Below are positions 9,078 through 18,883 of a DNA stretch of 64,000 nucleotides, one piece after another. Below the pieces are notes generated by a model. The model was not told the origin of the DNA, made no database searches, and saw only the letters and a list, made by a program, of their open reading frames with translations. Numbering within the stretch: the first letter of the stretch is position 1; each line of letters opens with the position of its first letter. Made by a program: the position numbers and the translations under genes. This DNA comes from Arachidicoccus ginsenosidivorans (GTDB lineage Bacteria > Bacteroidota > Bacteroidia > Chitinophagales > Chitinophagaceae): the NCBI RefSeq assembly GCF_007971385.1, contig NZ_CP042434.1, positions 4,960,001-5,024,000 on the forward strand, written 5' to 3'.

Positions 9078-10390
9078 ATGACTGCCCGTTTGGCTCTCAA
9101 AATATTATTATTGCATTAATGATGTTCCTGTTTTGACCACGGCGCCATTTATTAGCTGGGGCAAAAACAGGCATTTTCAAAGGATAGTTTACCTGATCCA
9201 GATGACCAAATATTTAATGCTTCCGACAGCCTATACCAGGGGCCTATACACCCTCTTTCTGATAGTGAGCAGATAGATATTTGGGATCTTTACCGGCAGC
9301 TGTTTCATAAGCACAGAGATTCCACCAAAGCGCCTTCAGCCATCACGGTTGTTCCCAATATTTCGGCCAATCCAACCATTGGCTTTCAAATTGGGATCAA
9401 GGCTGTAGCAGGTAAGGTCATCGGTCGTGATCCTAAAACCTATTTATCTGTAGCGGCTACTTCTGCCTCTATCACCACTAAAGGGATTATTTACTTCTAT
9501 TTGACGCATAATATCTTTACCAATGGCAATAAATACAATATCCAGGGCTCCATGGTAGCTTCCAAATCCGTTACGCCGGATTTTGGACTCGGTAGCAGCC
9601 CTGGCCCAGACGGCACGCGCAAAGGCTATGTTTTCAACTCCCAATATTATCAATTCAAAGAAAAGATTTACAAGGAGTTCCTACCCCATTTCTATGGTGG
9701 TGCCGGATTAGAATTTGATATCCGGAGAGGTACGACTATGAAAGGTGGAGATATAGAAAATACACCTTATGGACAATATAATACGAAATACGGTTTTAAA
9801 CAAGACAGATACAATGCCAATGGTTTCCTTTTTGACCTGCAATATACGACCAGAGACAATCAGAACAGGGCATATAAAGGTATATATGCCAATGCTGGTA
9901 TAAGGCTCAATCAGTCTTGGATGGGTAGTTCCAAAAATGCAACTCAATTGAACCTGGATTTGCGTAAATATGTCAGCTTATCTAAAAACATCCGGAGCAC
10001 GTATTGGCCTTCTGGACCTGGAGCTCCTTTGTGCTGGGGGGCAGACTTCCTTATCTGGAACTGCCTGGAACGGGCAGAGATATTAACTTCAGGAGTGGCA
10101 GAGGTTACACAATCAGCTATTTTAAAGGAACCCAGTTCTTTTATTATGAAACGGAATATCGTTTTCCCATTACGCGCAACCAACTCTTAAGCGGAGTAAC
10201 TTTTTTTAATCTGGAAAGTGTCAATGATGAGACCACCAACCAGGCCTTATTCCATTTATGGCAGCCGGGTGGTGGTGCTGGTTTGAGGGTTTTGTTTAAC
10301 AAGGCTACCAGAACCAATTTGTGCCTGGATTATGCTTTTGGAAAATATGGCAAAAAAGGCTTTTTCTTGGGCCTAAATGAAGCTTTTTAG
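9078..10390 (+). pseudogene. BamA/TamA (D15-like) outer membrane beta-barrel protein, frameshifted
   Basis: The gene must be read in several frames. The main part (about 9156-9996) continues from about 9998 to the stop at 10388. The barrel shows PNISANPTIGFQIGIKA at its start and ends in KKGFFLGLNEAF, a typical C-terminal barrel strand ending in Phe. Adding one base near 9113, 9131-9134, 9158-9161 and 9998 gives an uninterrupted 438-residue protein. It would begin MTARLALKILLL and carry a clean signal peptide ending near ISWG. The family inserts or secretes outer membrane proteins or is a surface antigen. It is either a true pseudogene or a gene with undercalled homopolymers. Confidence 0.75.
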
Positions 10391-10530
10391 CGAATGCAAT
10401 AAATCTATGGACCTTATTGGTAACTTTAGTTTTACTGGAGCAGCCTGTCAGCATTAAGTCAAGTGCAAAGCTTTTGTTGGCCGTCCCTACTTTTATCTTT
10501 GATTCAATGGCTATTTCAGAAAATCCATAA

Positions 10531-11288
10531 TTATTGGCATATCATATTTATATGTCTCAGATTTAGATTGAATTGTGGTGATTTCTCCGATGTATTCCCG
10601 TGAATACCAGGAAATATGGCCAGGTGTGCATTAGGGATTAATCGGTACAGCTCAATTGCGTGTTCAGGTCTTACAACATCTTTATCTGCATTGACAATGA
10701 GCGTTGGTGCTGAAATGGATTTTATATCCTCTTCCTTAATATCTTTAAAATCAACCATTCTTGCACGATCTTTTTCAAACATCAATTGCAGCTTGGTTGT
10801 ATCTGGATTTACTTTTAGAATTGCAGCTTTAAGTTCTGGAGGCATTTGCGAAATAGTTGTTTTTTTCATCATATCAAAGAAGCCAGGAATGAGGCCACTT
10901 CTCTTATAAACAGCGGAAGCCACGACCATTTTATGTACTATTTCAGGATGATGAATGGCTAACAATAGTGCAGTTGTGCCGCCATTGCTAAAGCCAAAGA
11001 AACTTGCTTTATTAATGCCCAGATTTTTAACAACGCTAGAACATCCTTTGCATCTTGTTGGAAAGTTTCTGGTATATCTCTAAATCCAGAATGGCCATGA
11101 TTTTGAAGTTCAGGCGCTATAACTTTAAAGTGGGCTGCAAGTAGTGGTATAATTCTACCAAAGCTGGAGCCTATAGTAGATCCGCCACCGTGTAGTAGTA
11201 CAATCGGTTCGCCTTGCCCATAGATTTCATAATACATTTTTATGCCGTTTACTTCACTATAACCACGCTGGAAGAATTGCTTGTCCAT
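10531..11288 (-). pseudogene. alpha/beta hydrolase, single-base frameshift
   Basis: The N-terminal part (from 11288) has YGQGEPIVLLHGGGSTIGSS, the oxyanion-hole HGG motif and PELQNHGHSG. After the T5 run at 11024-11028 the frame is lost. Adding one base restores LKNLGINKASFFGFSNGG with the nucleophile elbow GFSNG, then the cap, the acid region IVNADKDVVRPEH, and the histidine in PGIHGNTSEKSP. The repaired length is 252 residues, normal for the family. It is the third gene of a minus-strand operon after an ArsR regulator and an SRPBCC protein. The substrate is unknown. Confidence 0.85.
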
Positions 11289-11398
11289 TGTCCTTGTTTT
11301 TATAGGATTTCTGTCTATTTTTGTTTGTGCCGGATTATTGCATGACAGGGCAAAAAAATTGGAATAATTAAAAATTGGACAATTTTTTTCATTGTCAA

Positions 11399-11887
11399 TT
11401 ATTTTGATTCAAGTAAAGAACGCATGTTGCTTAACATCTGCAGCCAGCTTGGATAGGCACCCGTTTTTTGAGCCAGCGCCTGAGACACTGTTTGTCGTAA
11501 GGTTAATCTAGTTTTGCAGTTTTCTTCCTGGAAGGTTACTGTAACCACGGTTTTGCCAGGCCAATTCTTATCCATCCCTATATCTGCCGGATTTATAGGA
11601 TTGCCATTTTCGTCCGCATTGTCCATGGAAAATACAACCTTTGCATAGGGCAGAATTTCCAAATATTCTCCAATCGCCCAACAGTCTCCATAGGTAGGAT
11701 TTGAGATACAGCAGTGATACTTACCACCTTTTTTTATATCCAGAGTTTTGAAAGAAATGGTGCAGCCATCAGGAGCATACCACTTCATCAATTGCTCGGG
11801 ATCCGTCCAGGCATCAAAAACGCTTTGGATGCTTGCATTGAAGACTTCTTCAATGAACACTTCCTGAGTTTTTATACTTTTTTCCAT
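11399..11887 (-). CDS. SRPBCC / AHSA1-like domain protein
   Basis: A 162-residue START-like (SRPBCC) protein of the Aha1-C-like group. Conserved pieces are VFIEEVFNASIQSVFDAWTDPEQLMKWYAPDG near the N-terminus and a long C-terminal helix ending WLQMLSNMRSLLES. The fold makes a deep hydrophobic pocket for small ligands. It lies 28 bp downstream of an ArsR-type regulator, the classic pairing for this family, and upstream of an alpha/beta hydrolase. The ligand is not known. Confidence 0.9.
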   Translation of the reverse strand: MEKSIKTQEVFIEEVFNASIQSVFDAWTDPEQLMKWYAPDGCTISFKTLDIKKGGKYHCCISNPTYGDCWAIGEYLEILPYAKVVFSMDNADENGNPINPADIGMDKNWPGKTVVTVTFQEENCKTRLTLRQTVSQALAQKTGAYPSWLQMLSNMRSLLESK

Positions 11888-11915
11888 TGTTTATTTTTTG
11901 ATGAAAGTAATTTTA

Positions 11916-12260
11916 TTATTTTGGGTGGTTAACCGTTTTTGTTGGTAGCTGTTCCTGCTCGAGAAATATTTTCAGTTTATTAAGTCTGCTTGACCACAAT
12001 TGCTGATATTGTTGGACCCAATCATAAACTTCAGAAAGTTTTTCGAGTTTTGCCTCGTAGAGCCGCTCCCTTCCCAATTGTTGAACGGTCAGTAAATCAC
12101 ATTCTGTTAGAATTTTTAGATGTAAGGAAATTGCCTGTCTACTCATATCAAATTGTTCTGCAATTGTATTGACATTTACAGGTGCCTCGGCGATCATACC
12201 AATTATGGCGCGCCTTGTTGGGTCTGCAATTGCCTGAAAAACATCTCTGCGTGCCTCCAT
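11916..12260 (-). CDS. ArsR family winged-helix regulator
   Basis: I prefer the ATG at 12260 (MEARRDVFQAIADPTRR), giving 114 residues. An in-frame upstream start at 12338 would add 26 residues that do not match the family. The ArsR winged helix covers about residues 5-85 (VNTIAEQFDMSRQAISLHLKILTECDLL), followed by WVQQYQQLWSSRLNKL, which is typical of regulators co-transcribed with SRPBCC genes. No metal-binding cysteine pair is present, so it is not a classic arsenic sensor. It probably autoregulates the three-gene operon. Confidence 0.9.
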   Translation of the reverse strand: MEARRDVFQAIADPTRRAIIGMIAEAPVNVNTIAEQFDMSRQAISLHLKILTECDLLTVQQLGRERLYEAKLEKLSEVYDWVQQYQQLWSSRLNKLKIFLEQEQLPTKTVNHPK

Positions 12261-12377
12261 AATGATCAACTCTTTGTACACAAATATATACGCAAGCATT
12301 TGCTTGCGCAAATAATTTTGAACTTTTTTTTTAATCAAGTGTTAATATTTAGGCTGAAAGAAGCTTATGTTATGAGT

Positions 12378-12414
12378 GTCAAGGCATCTTTTTAGAATTA
12401 AAAGATGCCTTGAC
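12378..12414 (-). terminator. rho-independent terminator after the GH2 gene
   Basis: Perfect 15-bp inverted repeat GTCAAGGCATCTTTT (12378-12392) and AAAAGATGCCTTGAC (12400-12414) with a 7-nt loop. It lies about 100 bp beyond the stop of the minus-strand GH2 gene (12511) and upstream of the ArsR start. Confidence 0.8.
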
Positions 12415-12510
12415 CTCGTTTCAAATTAATGATTTATGGGGGCAATTGTAATTAGGTGCTTTTATACGCCCTAATTTTTGAAAAATAAGTAAGTTGCTCA
12501 GTGACTTAGC

Positions 12511-15225
12511 TCAGGGCGTAATATTCCATCCTGAAACTTCCATCCCAATCTGATCAGTTGCATTTGCGGTTGCTCGATGGATACTTTTTCTGGCATCTTT
12601 CAGGCTGTAGGTACAAACAATCGTCCTGGATTCTCCAGGTGCCAGTTCAATGAAATTGTCATTATAAATGGCTGGTAGGATATCAGCACCAAAAGTGCCG
12701 TCTGTATTTTTTTCAGCTGCGCGCACCCGCACCTGAAAAGCGACTGCTTTACCGGTGTTGGTCAGTTTTATCAGATGCCTTACTGAATCGCCACCTTCCT
12801 TTTTTGAATTTCTGATGATTTCTTTGGATTTTTTCACTGCTAAAGAGGTGGAAGGCATATTTTGTAAGCTGGTGTAATCTGCATAGGCGGTTTGCGGTGT
12901 CATCCACCAATTGGATTTGGCCCAGTTCAGTGCATCTTTCTTTTTAGATAGCCAGTACCAGTTTATGCTGACAGGCTTTCCTGCAGCGTTTTTTAATTCA
13001 AGTTTCAGAAAGTAGGTATCTGAAAGCCCATCAATAGTATTAGGGAGGGGGAAAGCCGATTGCGTGCTGTCTGCTCCTACTGCTGTCTGAATGGATTTTT
13101 GATATACAGACCTGCCTTGCAGATTGTATATCTCGGCCAATACTACTAATCCTTTTGCTGGTTTTAGTTTAGAGTTGACCAGTGAAACTGAGTTCGTCGC
13201 ATAAGAATACTGGACATGCAATGGTTCCATGGCCTTTTTTATGCCAAAATAAGTGCCGCCGGGATTTAGATAATAATCAAAAGTATGCCAGATCAGGCCG
13301 GGCCAGGGATTAGCCCCCATCCATTGAATAACACCTGTAGCGGTGTTATACTTATGAAGACCATAGGCTTCCATCATGGCCCTGTGGGCTTCATAGTTCT
13401 GGGCCTGTGCTTTCCTTGCATATTCTTTCATATCATGGACTTTTCCATAGCGTGCAAAAAGAGCAGCATTAAAGACTTTTGTTGTCCCAAACTTCATCGT
13501 TCCGCAATGATAGTTCCAGCTCTCAGAGTCATACCAAAGGTCATCTTTGGGTATAAATCGAATCAAACTTTCATAGGGGGGAATTGAAGGTCCTGGTGAA
13601 ATCTCTGTCGCAAAGCTCCAGGTGCCTCCATATTGTTTTTTCGTGTCTGTTTCCCAATAAATCGGTGGCACCCACTCATAAGGACCAGCCATCTTTACCC
13701 CACTATAGCCGGATACCTTGGATTTGGATTCATTGGCGGTTGCTAGTATTGGATTTGGCCAGTGCAATGCCTTTTCAATACTAAGGTAATCTCTTTCAAC
13801 AGAAGGATCCCTGGGAGGCATATCGCTACCATTGAGCCAGACCATGATGCAAGCCTTGTTTCTCAGCCAATACATTATGGAGCTATCTGAAGCCATGGCA
13901 ACTGCCCTTTCAGCCCTTGTCCAGTTCTCTGGATATTGCCAGGCACCGCAGCACATCCAGCCAGTCATCACCAGCATGCCATATTTATCACAGAGATCAT
14001 AAAACTTTTCATCCTCAAATTTCCCTTCAGAACGGATAATATTCAAGTGCATATCTTTATAAAGCTTAATTTCCTGCTGCTGCCTTTCAGCGCTACGCCG
14101 CTGAAAGATATCAGGAGACCAGGCTGCGCCCCTTAGCATGATCCTTTTTCCATTGACAAAAAACACACGAGAATGATTATCAATTAGTTCAGATGTAATC
14201 TCTCTGATCCCAAATTCATCCGTAATAGCACTACACCTTTTGTTATTTTGATATACAGAGATATTAATATGGTTTAGTAAAGGTTCACCATATTGCCATG
14301 GCCACCATATTTTAGGATGTTTTATATTAAGGTTATGAAAAGCTTTAGGCGAAAAACTTACGTCCTTTTGTTGCCTGGCGGCTAAAGTCACCATTTGTTT
14401 AACGGGTATATGATTATTGATCAGGGCTTTTACCTCTACTGTCTGAGGCTTATCTGTATAATTGGTGACCAGCGCATGAACGGTCAGGTGGGCTACTTCC
14501 AAAGAGGGTAAATCAAAATGTGTCACCACCTGAGGGTATTGTACGCCTACTTTATTATACCCATGAATCATTACTTCATTGACAATTCCTCCATTATAAT
14601 CAGGTGGATAGTGTATCCAGTCAGCGTAATCAATGGCCAGATCTCCATCCTTTCTATTGGGGTTAAATGGGCGTAGAATTTCCAGCGCAAGTACGTTTTT
14701 GCCAGTATGGCTATAATTTGTAATATCCAGGTCTATTATCCGCATAGGGCCTTTAATCTTTGCTGAATCAGCAATTAAATGACCATTCAGCCAGACATTC
14801 GCCTTATAGTTCACTCCTTGAAGTTTTAGGATAATATTTTTACCTGCAAAATGATTTCCTAATTCAAATGTCTTGCGAAACCACCAAGGCTTATCCATGG
14901 ATGGGTCAGCGAGTTTTTTAAAATTTTGCCCCATAAAGGGATCGAAATCATAGTAATCATTGGCAATTAACCCGCCTATGATGGTAGAAGGCACTGAAAT
15001 GGTAAACCAGTCTGTGGGTTGAAAATCAGTTTTGGATAGCATTGCGCCATTAGCAGTTACTTTGGTGGAAGATTGCATATTCCAACCATCTTTCAACACT
15101 AATTGATTAACGCTGCTCAAAATTTCCTTTTCAACGGATTCTGGCTGGCAGGCGCCATATAGCCCCAAAAAACAAAAACAGACGACAGTTAACCCTTTCA
15201 AATGTTTTATCATAGTTATGGACAT
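12511..15225 (-). CDS. GH2 family glycosidase, exo-beta-D-glucosaminidase (CsxA)-like
   Basis: 904 residues with a hydrophobic N-terminal signal ending near Cys26 (FLGLYGACQPES, an imperfect lipobox), so it is exported and perhaps lipidated. The sugar-binding jelly roll follows (PWWFRKTFE, GVNYKANVWLNG), then Ig-like domains and a TIM barrel. The barrel has WLNGSDMPP with acid/base Asp468 and FATEISPGPSIPP with probable nucleophile Glu541. Both motifs match the CsxA-type exo-glucosaminidase and mannosylglycoprotein endo-mannosidase branch of GH2 rather than beta-galactosidases. It probably releases glucosamine or a related sugar from oligosaccharides. Its start lies just downstream of the 108-bp repeat block. 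Confidence 0.88.
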   Translation of the reverse strand: MSITMIKHLKGLTVVCFCFLGLYGACQPESVEKEILSSVNQLVLKDGWNMQSSTKVTANGAMLSKTDFQPTDWFTISVPSTIIGGLIANDYYDFDPFMGQNFKKLADPSMDKPWWFRKTFELGNHFAGKNIILKLQGVNYKANVWLNGHLIADSAKIKGPMRIIDLDITNYSHTGKNVLALEILRPFNPNRKDGDLAIDYADWIHYPPDYNGGIVNEVMIHGYNKVGVQYPQVVTHFDLPSLEVAHLTVHALVTNYTDKPQTVEVKALINNHIPVKQMVTLAARQQKDVSFSPKAFHNLNIKHPKIWWPWQYGEPLLNHINISVYQNNKRCSAITDEFGIREITSELIDNHSRVFFVNGKRIMLRGAAWSPDIFQRRSAERQQQEIKLYKDMHLNIIRSEGKFEDEKFYDLCDKYGMLVMTGWMCCGAWQYPENWTRAERAVAMASDSSIMYWLRNKACIMVWLNGSDMPPRDPSVERDYLSIEKALHWPNPILATANESKSKVSGYSGVKMAGPYEWVPPIYWETDTKKQYGGTWSFATEISPGPSIPPYESLIRFIPKDDLWYDSESWNYHCGTMKFGTTKVFNAALFARYGKVHDMKEYARKAQAQNYEAHRAMMEAYGLHKYNTATGVIQWMGANPWPGLIWHTFDYYLNPGGTYFGIKKAMEPLHVQYSYATNSVSLVNSKLKPAKGLVVLAEIYNLQGRSVYQKSIQTAVGADSTQSAFPLPNTIDGLSDTYFLKLELKNAAGKPVSINWYWLSKKKDALNWAKSNWWMTPQTAYADYTSLQNMPSTSLAVKKSKEIIRNSKKEGGDSVRHLIKLTNTGKAVAFQVRVRAAEKNTDGTFGADILPAIYNDNFIELAPGESRTIVCTYSLKDARKSIHRATANATDQIGMEVSGWNITP

Positions 15226-15535
15226 GTTGTTTAAAGAAAACAGAGATATAAAATAAAAATTGTATAGATATTCTATATAAATATCATTATTCTAATGACC
15301 CTAATGTTATAAGGCCCATGAGGATTCTATCAAAAATAATAAATTTTGACCGTGTAGGCAGGCTAATATTATATTTCGCACCACACATAAGGGTAATTCG
15401 CGAAAAATAATAACCAATTTGCCCCCTTTTTGGTGACCAATTCTACCCTTATTTAGTGACCAATTTTATCCCGGTTATTAACCAATTCCTGATCTGGTAA
15501 TCATTAATTGCTGCCTGGGACCAGTTTTACCCATT
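15226..15535. other. GH2 upstream region with degenerate repeat copies
   Basis: About 310 bp upstream of the GH2 start. From about 15418 it holds diverged versions of the neighbouring repeat: TGACCAATT occurs several times, separated by pyrimidine-rich spacers. The part before 15418 is plain AT-rich DNA that must hold the GH2 promoter; no clear consensus was found. Confidence 0.5.
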
Positions 15536-16447
15536 TTAGTGACCAATTCCATCCTTTTTTGGTGACCAATTTTTTCTGGGTTAAAAATCTACTCCTGATC
15601 CAGTAACCAATTTTGCCCTTTTTAGTGACCAATTTAGTCCCACTTAGTGACCAATTCCATCCTACTTTGGTGACCAATTTTTTCTGGGTTAAAATCTACT
15701 CCTGATCCAGTAACCAATTTTGCCCTTTTTAGTGACCAATTTAGTCCCACTTAGTGACCAATTCCATCCTATTTTGGTGACCAATTTTTTCTGGGTTAAA
15801 AATCTACTCCTGATCCAGTAACCAATTTTGCCCTTTTTAGTGACCAATTTAGTCCCACTTAGTGACCAATTCCATCCTATTTTGGTGACCAATTTTTTCT
15901 GGGTTAAAAATCAACTCCTGATCCAGTAACCAATTTTGCCCTTTTTAGTGACCAATTTAGTCCCACTTAGTGACCAATTCCATCCTATTTTGGTGACCAA
16001 TTTTTTCTGGGTTAAAAATCTACTCCTGATCCAGTAACCAATTTTGCCCTTTTTAGTGACCAATTTAGTCCCACTTAGTGACCAATTCCATCCTATTTTG
16101 GTGACCAATTTTTTCTGGGTTAAAAATCAACTCCTGGTCCAGTAACCAATTTTGCCCTTTTTAGTGACCAATTTAGTCCCACATAGTGACCAATTCCATC
16201 CTATTTTGGTGACCAATTTTTTCTGGGTTAAAAATCAACTCCTGATCCAATAACCAATTTTGCCCTTTTTAGTGACCAATTTAGTCCCACTTAGTGACCA
16301 ATTCCATCCTATTTTGGTGACCAATTTTTTCTGGGTTAAAAATCAACTCCTGATCCAGTAACCAGTTTTGCCCTTTTTAGTGACCAATTTAGTCCCACTT
16401 AGTGACCAATTCCATCCTATTTTAGTGACCAATTTTTTCTGGGTTAA
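15536..16447. repeat. 108-bp tandem repeat array (about 8.4 copies) with internal TGACCAATT sub-repeats
   Basis: The anchor TTAGTCCCAC (one copy reads CACATAG after it) recurs at 15634, 15741, 15849, 15957, 16065, 16173, 16281 and 16389, a spacing of 107 then 108 six times. Copies are nearly identical, differing at a few sites (TCTACTCC or TCAACTCC). Each unit contains four (G)T(G/A)ACCAATT motifs about 20-40 bp apart, so it is itself built from smaller repeats. TTGGTGACCAA is almost palindromic. The unit is 36 codons long, so frames stay open across copies on the minus strand, but the TCAACTCC copies give stops. I therefore do not call a protein. Confidence 0.95.
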
Positions 16448-16536
16448 ATACAGCCAAAGGGGCTGCGAATTTAATGTAATTCTAAAACGGTTCTTTAGCC
16501 CAATAGATGTAAAAGCGTTAGTAATTATGGGATTTA

Positions 16537-17652
16537 CTATCTTTTGACGTAATCAAAATATAAGGAAGCAGCTCCTAAAATAGCACTGTGCTTTAGACGA
16601 GATGGTGAAACCCTGATTTTATTTAGAATGCCGGGATAATCAAAGTCTTGCATAGCTTTAAACATTGCCTTATAAAAGAAATTAAATGCCTGGCTTACAG
16701 ACCCACCTAGGATAATACTATCGGGATCATAGGTATACATAATAATTTTAATGGCTTGCCCAAGGTGATGGCCAAATTGCTCATAATGCGCTAAGGCCAT
16801 TCTGTCTCCCTTTTGGGCTAACTCGAAATAAACTTTTCCATTTAGATCCCCATTATTAAAAAAAGCCCCGCTAACATAGCGTTCCAAATTAGCGTCTAAA
16901 TAGGGTAAACATCCGACCTCTCCTGCCCCACAATTTGGACCACTGTATAATTTGCCGTTTAAGATTAATCCAGCCCCTAACCCGGTACCAATGGTCAAAC
17001 CAACCAGGGACTTTTCATGTTGTGTGCCATGTAGGTTTTTTGAACGCATTGATGACGCAGCAGAATGTTTATTTCCGGTTTGACCGTCCAAAATATCCAT
17101 ATAGCTTTTCATTCGCGGTTTGTCATCTGACATTTCCTGATCTACAGGCCTAGTGGTTGGCCTGGGAGATTGTTCAGATCTAGGGATTTGCCCAGTATTG
17201 TTGTCATCATTGTAGGTATGGTCACCAAAATAATACTCACCCAACGCAAATGCGTTGGCATCATTATTAATAAGCGCCAATACACCAAATTTATTTTCAA
17301 TCAAATTGCCCAATGCTAATGATTTACAAGCAGGTATATGCTGTACATCATACACCGTCCCTGTGGCTGTGTCCACTACACTTGGTACCCCAGCACAAAT
17401 TGCCGTAGGTAATTGACCATTATTGTTGTTAATAACTGCATTAATTAATTCTGCTATTTCCCGCCACACATCATCAGAAGATCCTTGGTTTGGAGTAGGT
17501 CTGCTTTCCATATGAACTAAACCGTGTTCTGAAACCAAAGCAGCCCTTAAGTTTGTCGCCCCAAAATCTATTCCGATGATACCACCGCCTTTTAAAGCAG
17601 AGGAGGTATTATTTATCCTTTTTTGTTTGCCATATTGTGCGCTATCTTCCAT
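16537..17652 (-). CDS. ROK family sugar kinase or regulator with an unusual insertion
   Basis: 371 residues. The phosphate-binding motif is GIIGIDFGATNLRAAL (residues 24-39), followed by INNDANAFALGEYYFG (128-143), LTIGTGLGAGLIL (219-231) and the late ILGGSVSQ. ROK proteins phosphorylate glucose, GlcNAc, ManNAc or allose. Two oddities: about 65 polar residues (about 146-214, with NNTGQIPRSEQSPRP) are inserted before the GTGLGAG motif, and the usual CxCGxxGCxE zinc site is replaced by NCGAGEVGCLPY. There is no N-terminal HTH, so a kinase is more likely than a repressor. It overlaps the upstream MFS gene by 11 bp and is co-transcribed with it. Confidence 0.85.
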   Translation of the reverse strand: MEDSAQYGKQKRINNTSSALKGGGIIGIDFGATNLRAALVSEHGLVHMESRPTPNQGSSDDVWREIAELINAVINNNNGQLPTAICAGVPSVVDTATGTVYDVQHIPACKSLALGNLIENKFGVLALINNDANAFALGEYYFGDHTYNDDNNTGQIPRSEQSPRPTTRPVDQEMSDDKPRMKSYMDILDGQTGNKHSAASSMRSKNLHGTQHEKSLVGLTIGTGLGAGLILNGKLYSGPNCGAGEVGCLPYLDANLERYVSGAFFNNGDLNGKVYFELAQKGDRMALAHYEQFGHHLGQAIKIIMYTYDPDSIILGGSVSQAFNFFYKAMFKAMQDFDYPGILNKIRVSPSRLKHSAILGAASLYFDYVKR

Positions 17653-18883
17653 CCTTTTGCTTTTTATTGGAGTTGATTGTTGCGTTATTAATCAGTGGTT
17701 TTGCCCAAAATCCAATGCTTAATATATAAGCCATGGTCAAAAACAACACACTCATCCCCGCTGTGAGACCAAATTGATCACTAATAGCACCCATAATGAG
17801 GGGCATCACCGCACCACCAATAATGGCAGTGACCAGGATCCCTGCAAAAGAGCCATGATGTTCACTCATAGAATTTAAAGCCAGAGAAAATATGATTGGG
17901 TACATGACTGATATAAAAAATCCAACCATTGGAAATGCATATAATACGGTAGATCCTGAACCAAATAAGCCCACGCCTAGGCTGATCATCGCCAAAACGG
18001 TAAATACTTTAAGTAAAATTCTGCTATCCATTATTTTTAATAAAAACAACCCCAGAATATTACCCACGGTCATATAGCCCCAAAAATTGCCTAGGGTATC
18101 CGCCGCCGTAGCTGGATCTATGCCATGAAGCGTCTGTAACAATAAAGAGATATTGTTATTCAATCCTTGTTCTGTACCTACATAAAAGAAAATACCTAGA
18201 AAGTACAAAATCACCACAGGTTTTTTTAGCAGTGCCAGGTGTACTTTTAGAGATCCGGCCTTTTCATCCGCATTCAATTCTACCTTGGGGAACTTCATAA
18301 GGGCAATAATGAGAATCATTATTAGCGCAATTAAGGCAAAAATCCAATATAAAGCAATCCAGGACATCCCGGTAGGTATAATCCCCGCATATTTTTGACC
18401 ACTTTCACCGGAAAGTTGCCCGACAACATAGGTAAATGCTCTTGGGCTTAAAAATGAGGCAGCACCAAAAATAAGCTGCGCTAAAACGGAAGTAAATGCA
18501 TAGTTTTTCTCACCTCCAGCCGTTCTGAGCAGTGGATTAATAACTACTTGTAGCATAGCCATACCGCTACCTATTATAAAAAGAGAAATGATTGCCGTTA
18601 AGTAATTAGGCCAAATAGCCAAAATCATGGATCCTACAAAAGCAGTGACAAACCCAAAAATCATTATTTTCTTTTCCCTATACTTTTCCAGTAAAATACC
18701 AGTTGGAATGGAAACTAACCCATAGGCAATAAAAAAAGCAAAGGGAATTAAAGCTGCCAAGGTTAGACTCAAATGAAAATCCTGAATAAAATCAGGATTT
18801 AAAGCACCTATAATGTTGGTTAGAAAGGAGATCACAAAGAATGTGAGCATAATAAGGGTAACGATCGTATAACTCCTTTTCAT
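17642..18883 (-). CDS. MFS sugar permease, FucP/GluP type
   Basis: 413 residues with about 12 membrane helices. FFIAYGLVSIPTGILLEKYREKKIM near helices 2-3 and FGAASFLSPRAFTYVVGQLSG match the fucose / glucose-galactose (FHS) branch of MFS transporters. It overlaps the ROK kinase gene by 11 bp, indicating translational coupling, and the GH2 glycosidase lies downstream past the repeat array. The set fits uptake and phosphorylation of a hexose or amino sugar released by the glycosidase. This is inference from gene order. Confidence 0.87.
   Translation of the reverse strand: MKRSYTIVTLIMLTFFVISFLTNIIGALNPDFIQDFHLSLTLAALIPFAFFIAYGLVSIPTGILLEKYREKKIMIFGFVTAFVGSMILAIWPNYLTAIISLFIIGSGMAMLQVVINPLLRTAGGEKNYAFTSVLAQLIFGAASFLSPRAFTYVVGQLSGESGQKYAGIIPTGMSWIALYWIFALIALIMILIIALMKFPKVELNADEKAGSLKVHLALLKKPVVILYFLGIFFYVGTEQGLNNNISLLLQTLHGIDPATAADTLGNFWGYMTVGNILGLFLLKIMDSRILLKVFTVLAMISLGVGLFGSGSTVLYAFPMVGFFISVMYPIIFSLALNSMSEHHGSFAGILVTAIIGGAVMPLIMGAISDQFGLTAGMSVLFLTMAYILSIGFWAKPLINNATINSNKKQKDGR

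Noticed and set aside
15689..16108. Minus-strand open frames coding for a 36-residue repeated peptide in the tandem array
   Set aside because: The frames stay open only because the unit is a multiple of three. Copies with TCAACTCC give stop codons, the composition is odd, and there is no start or export signal. A DNA-level repeat explains it.
15418..16447. CRISPR array
   Set aside because: The unit is 108 bp with near-identical spacers and internal sub-repeats. CRISPR arrays have short identical repeats with unique spacers, and no cas genes are near.
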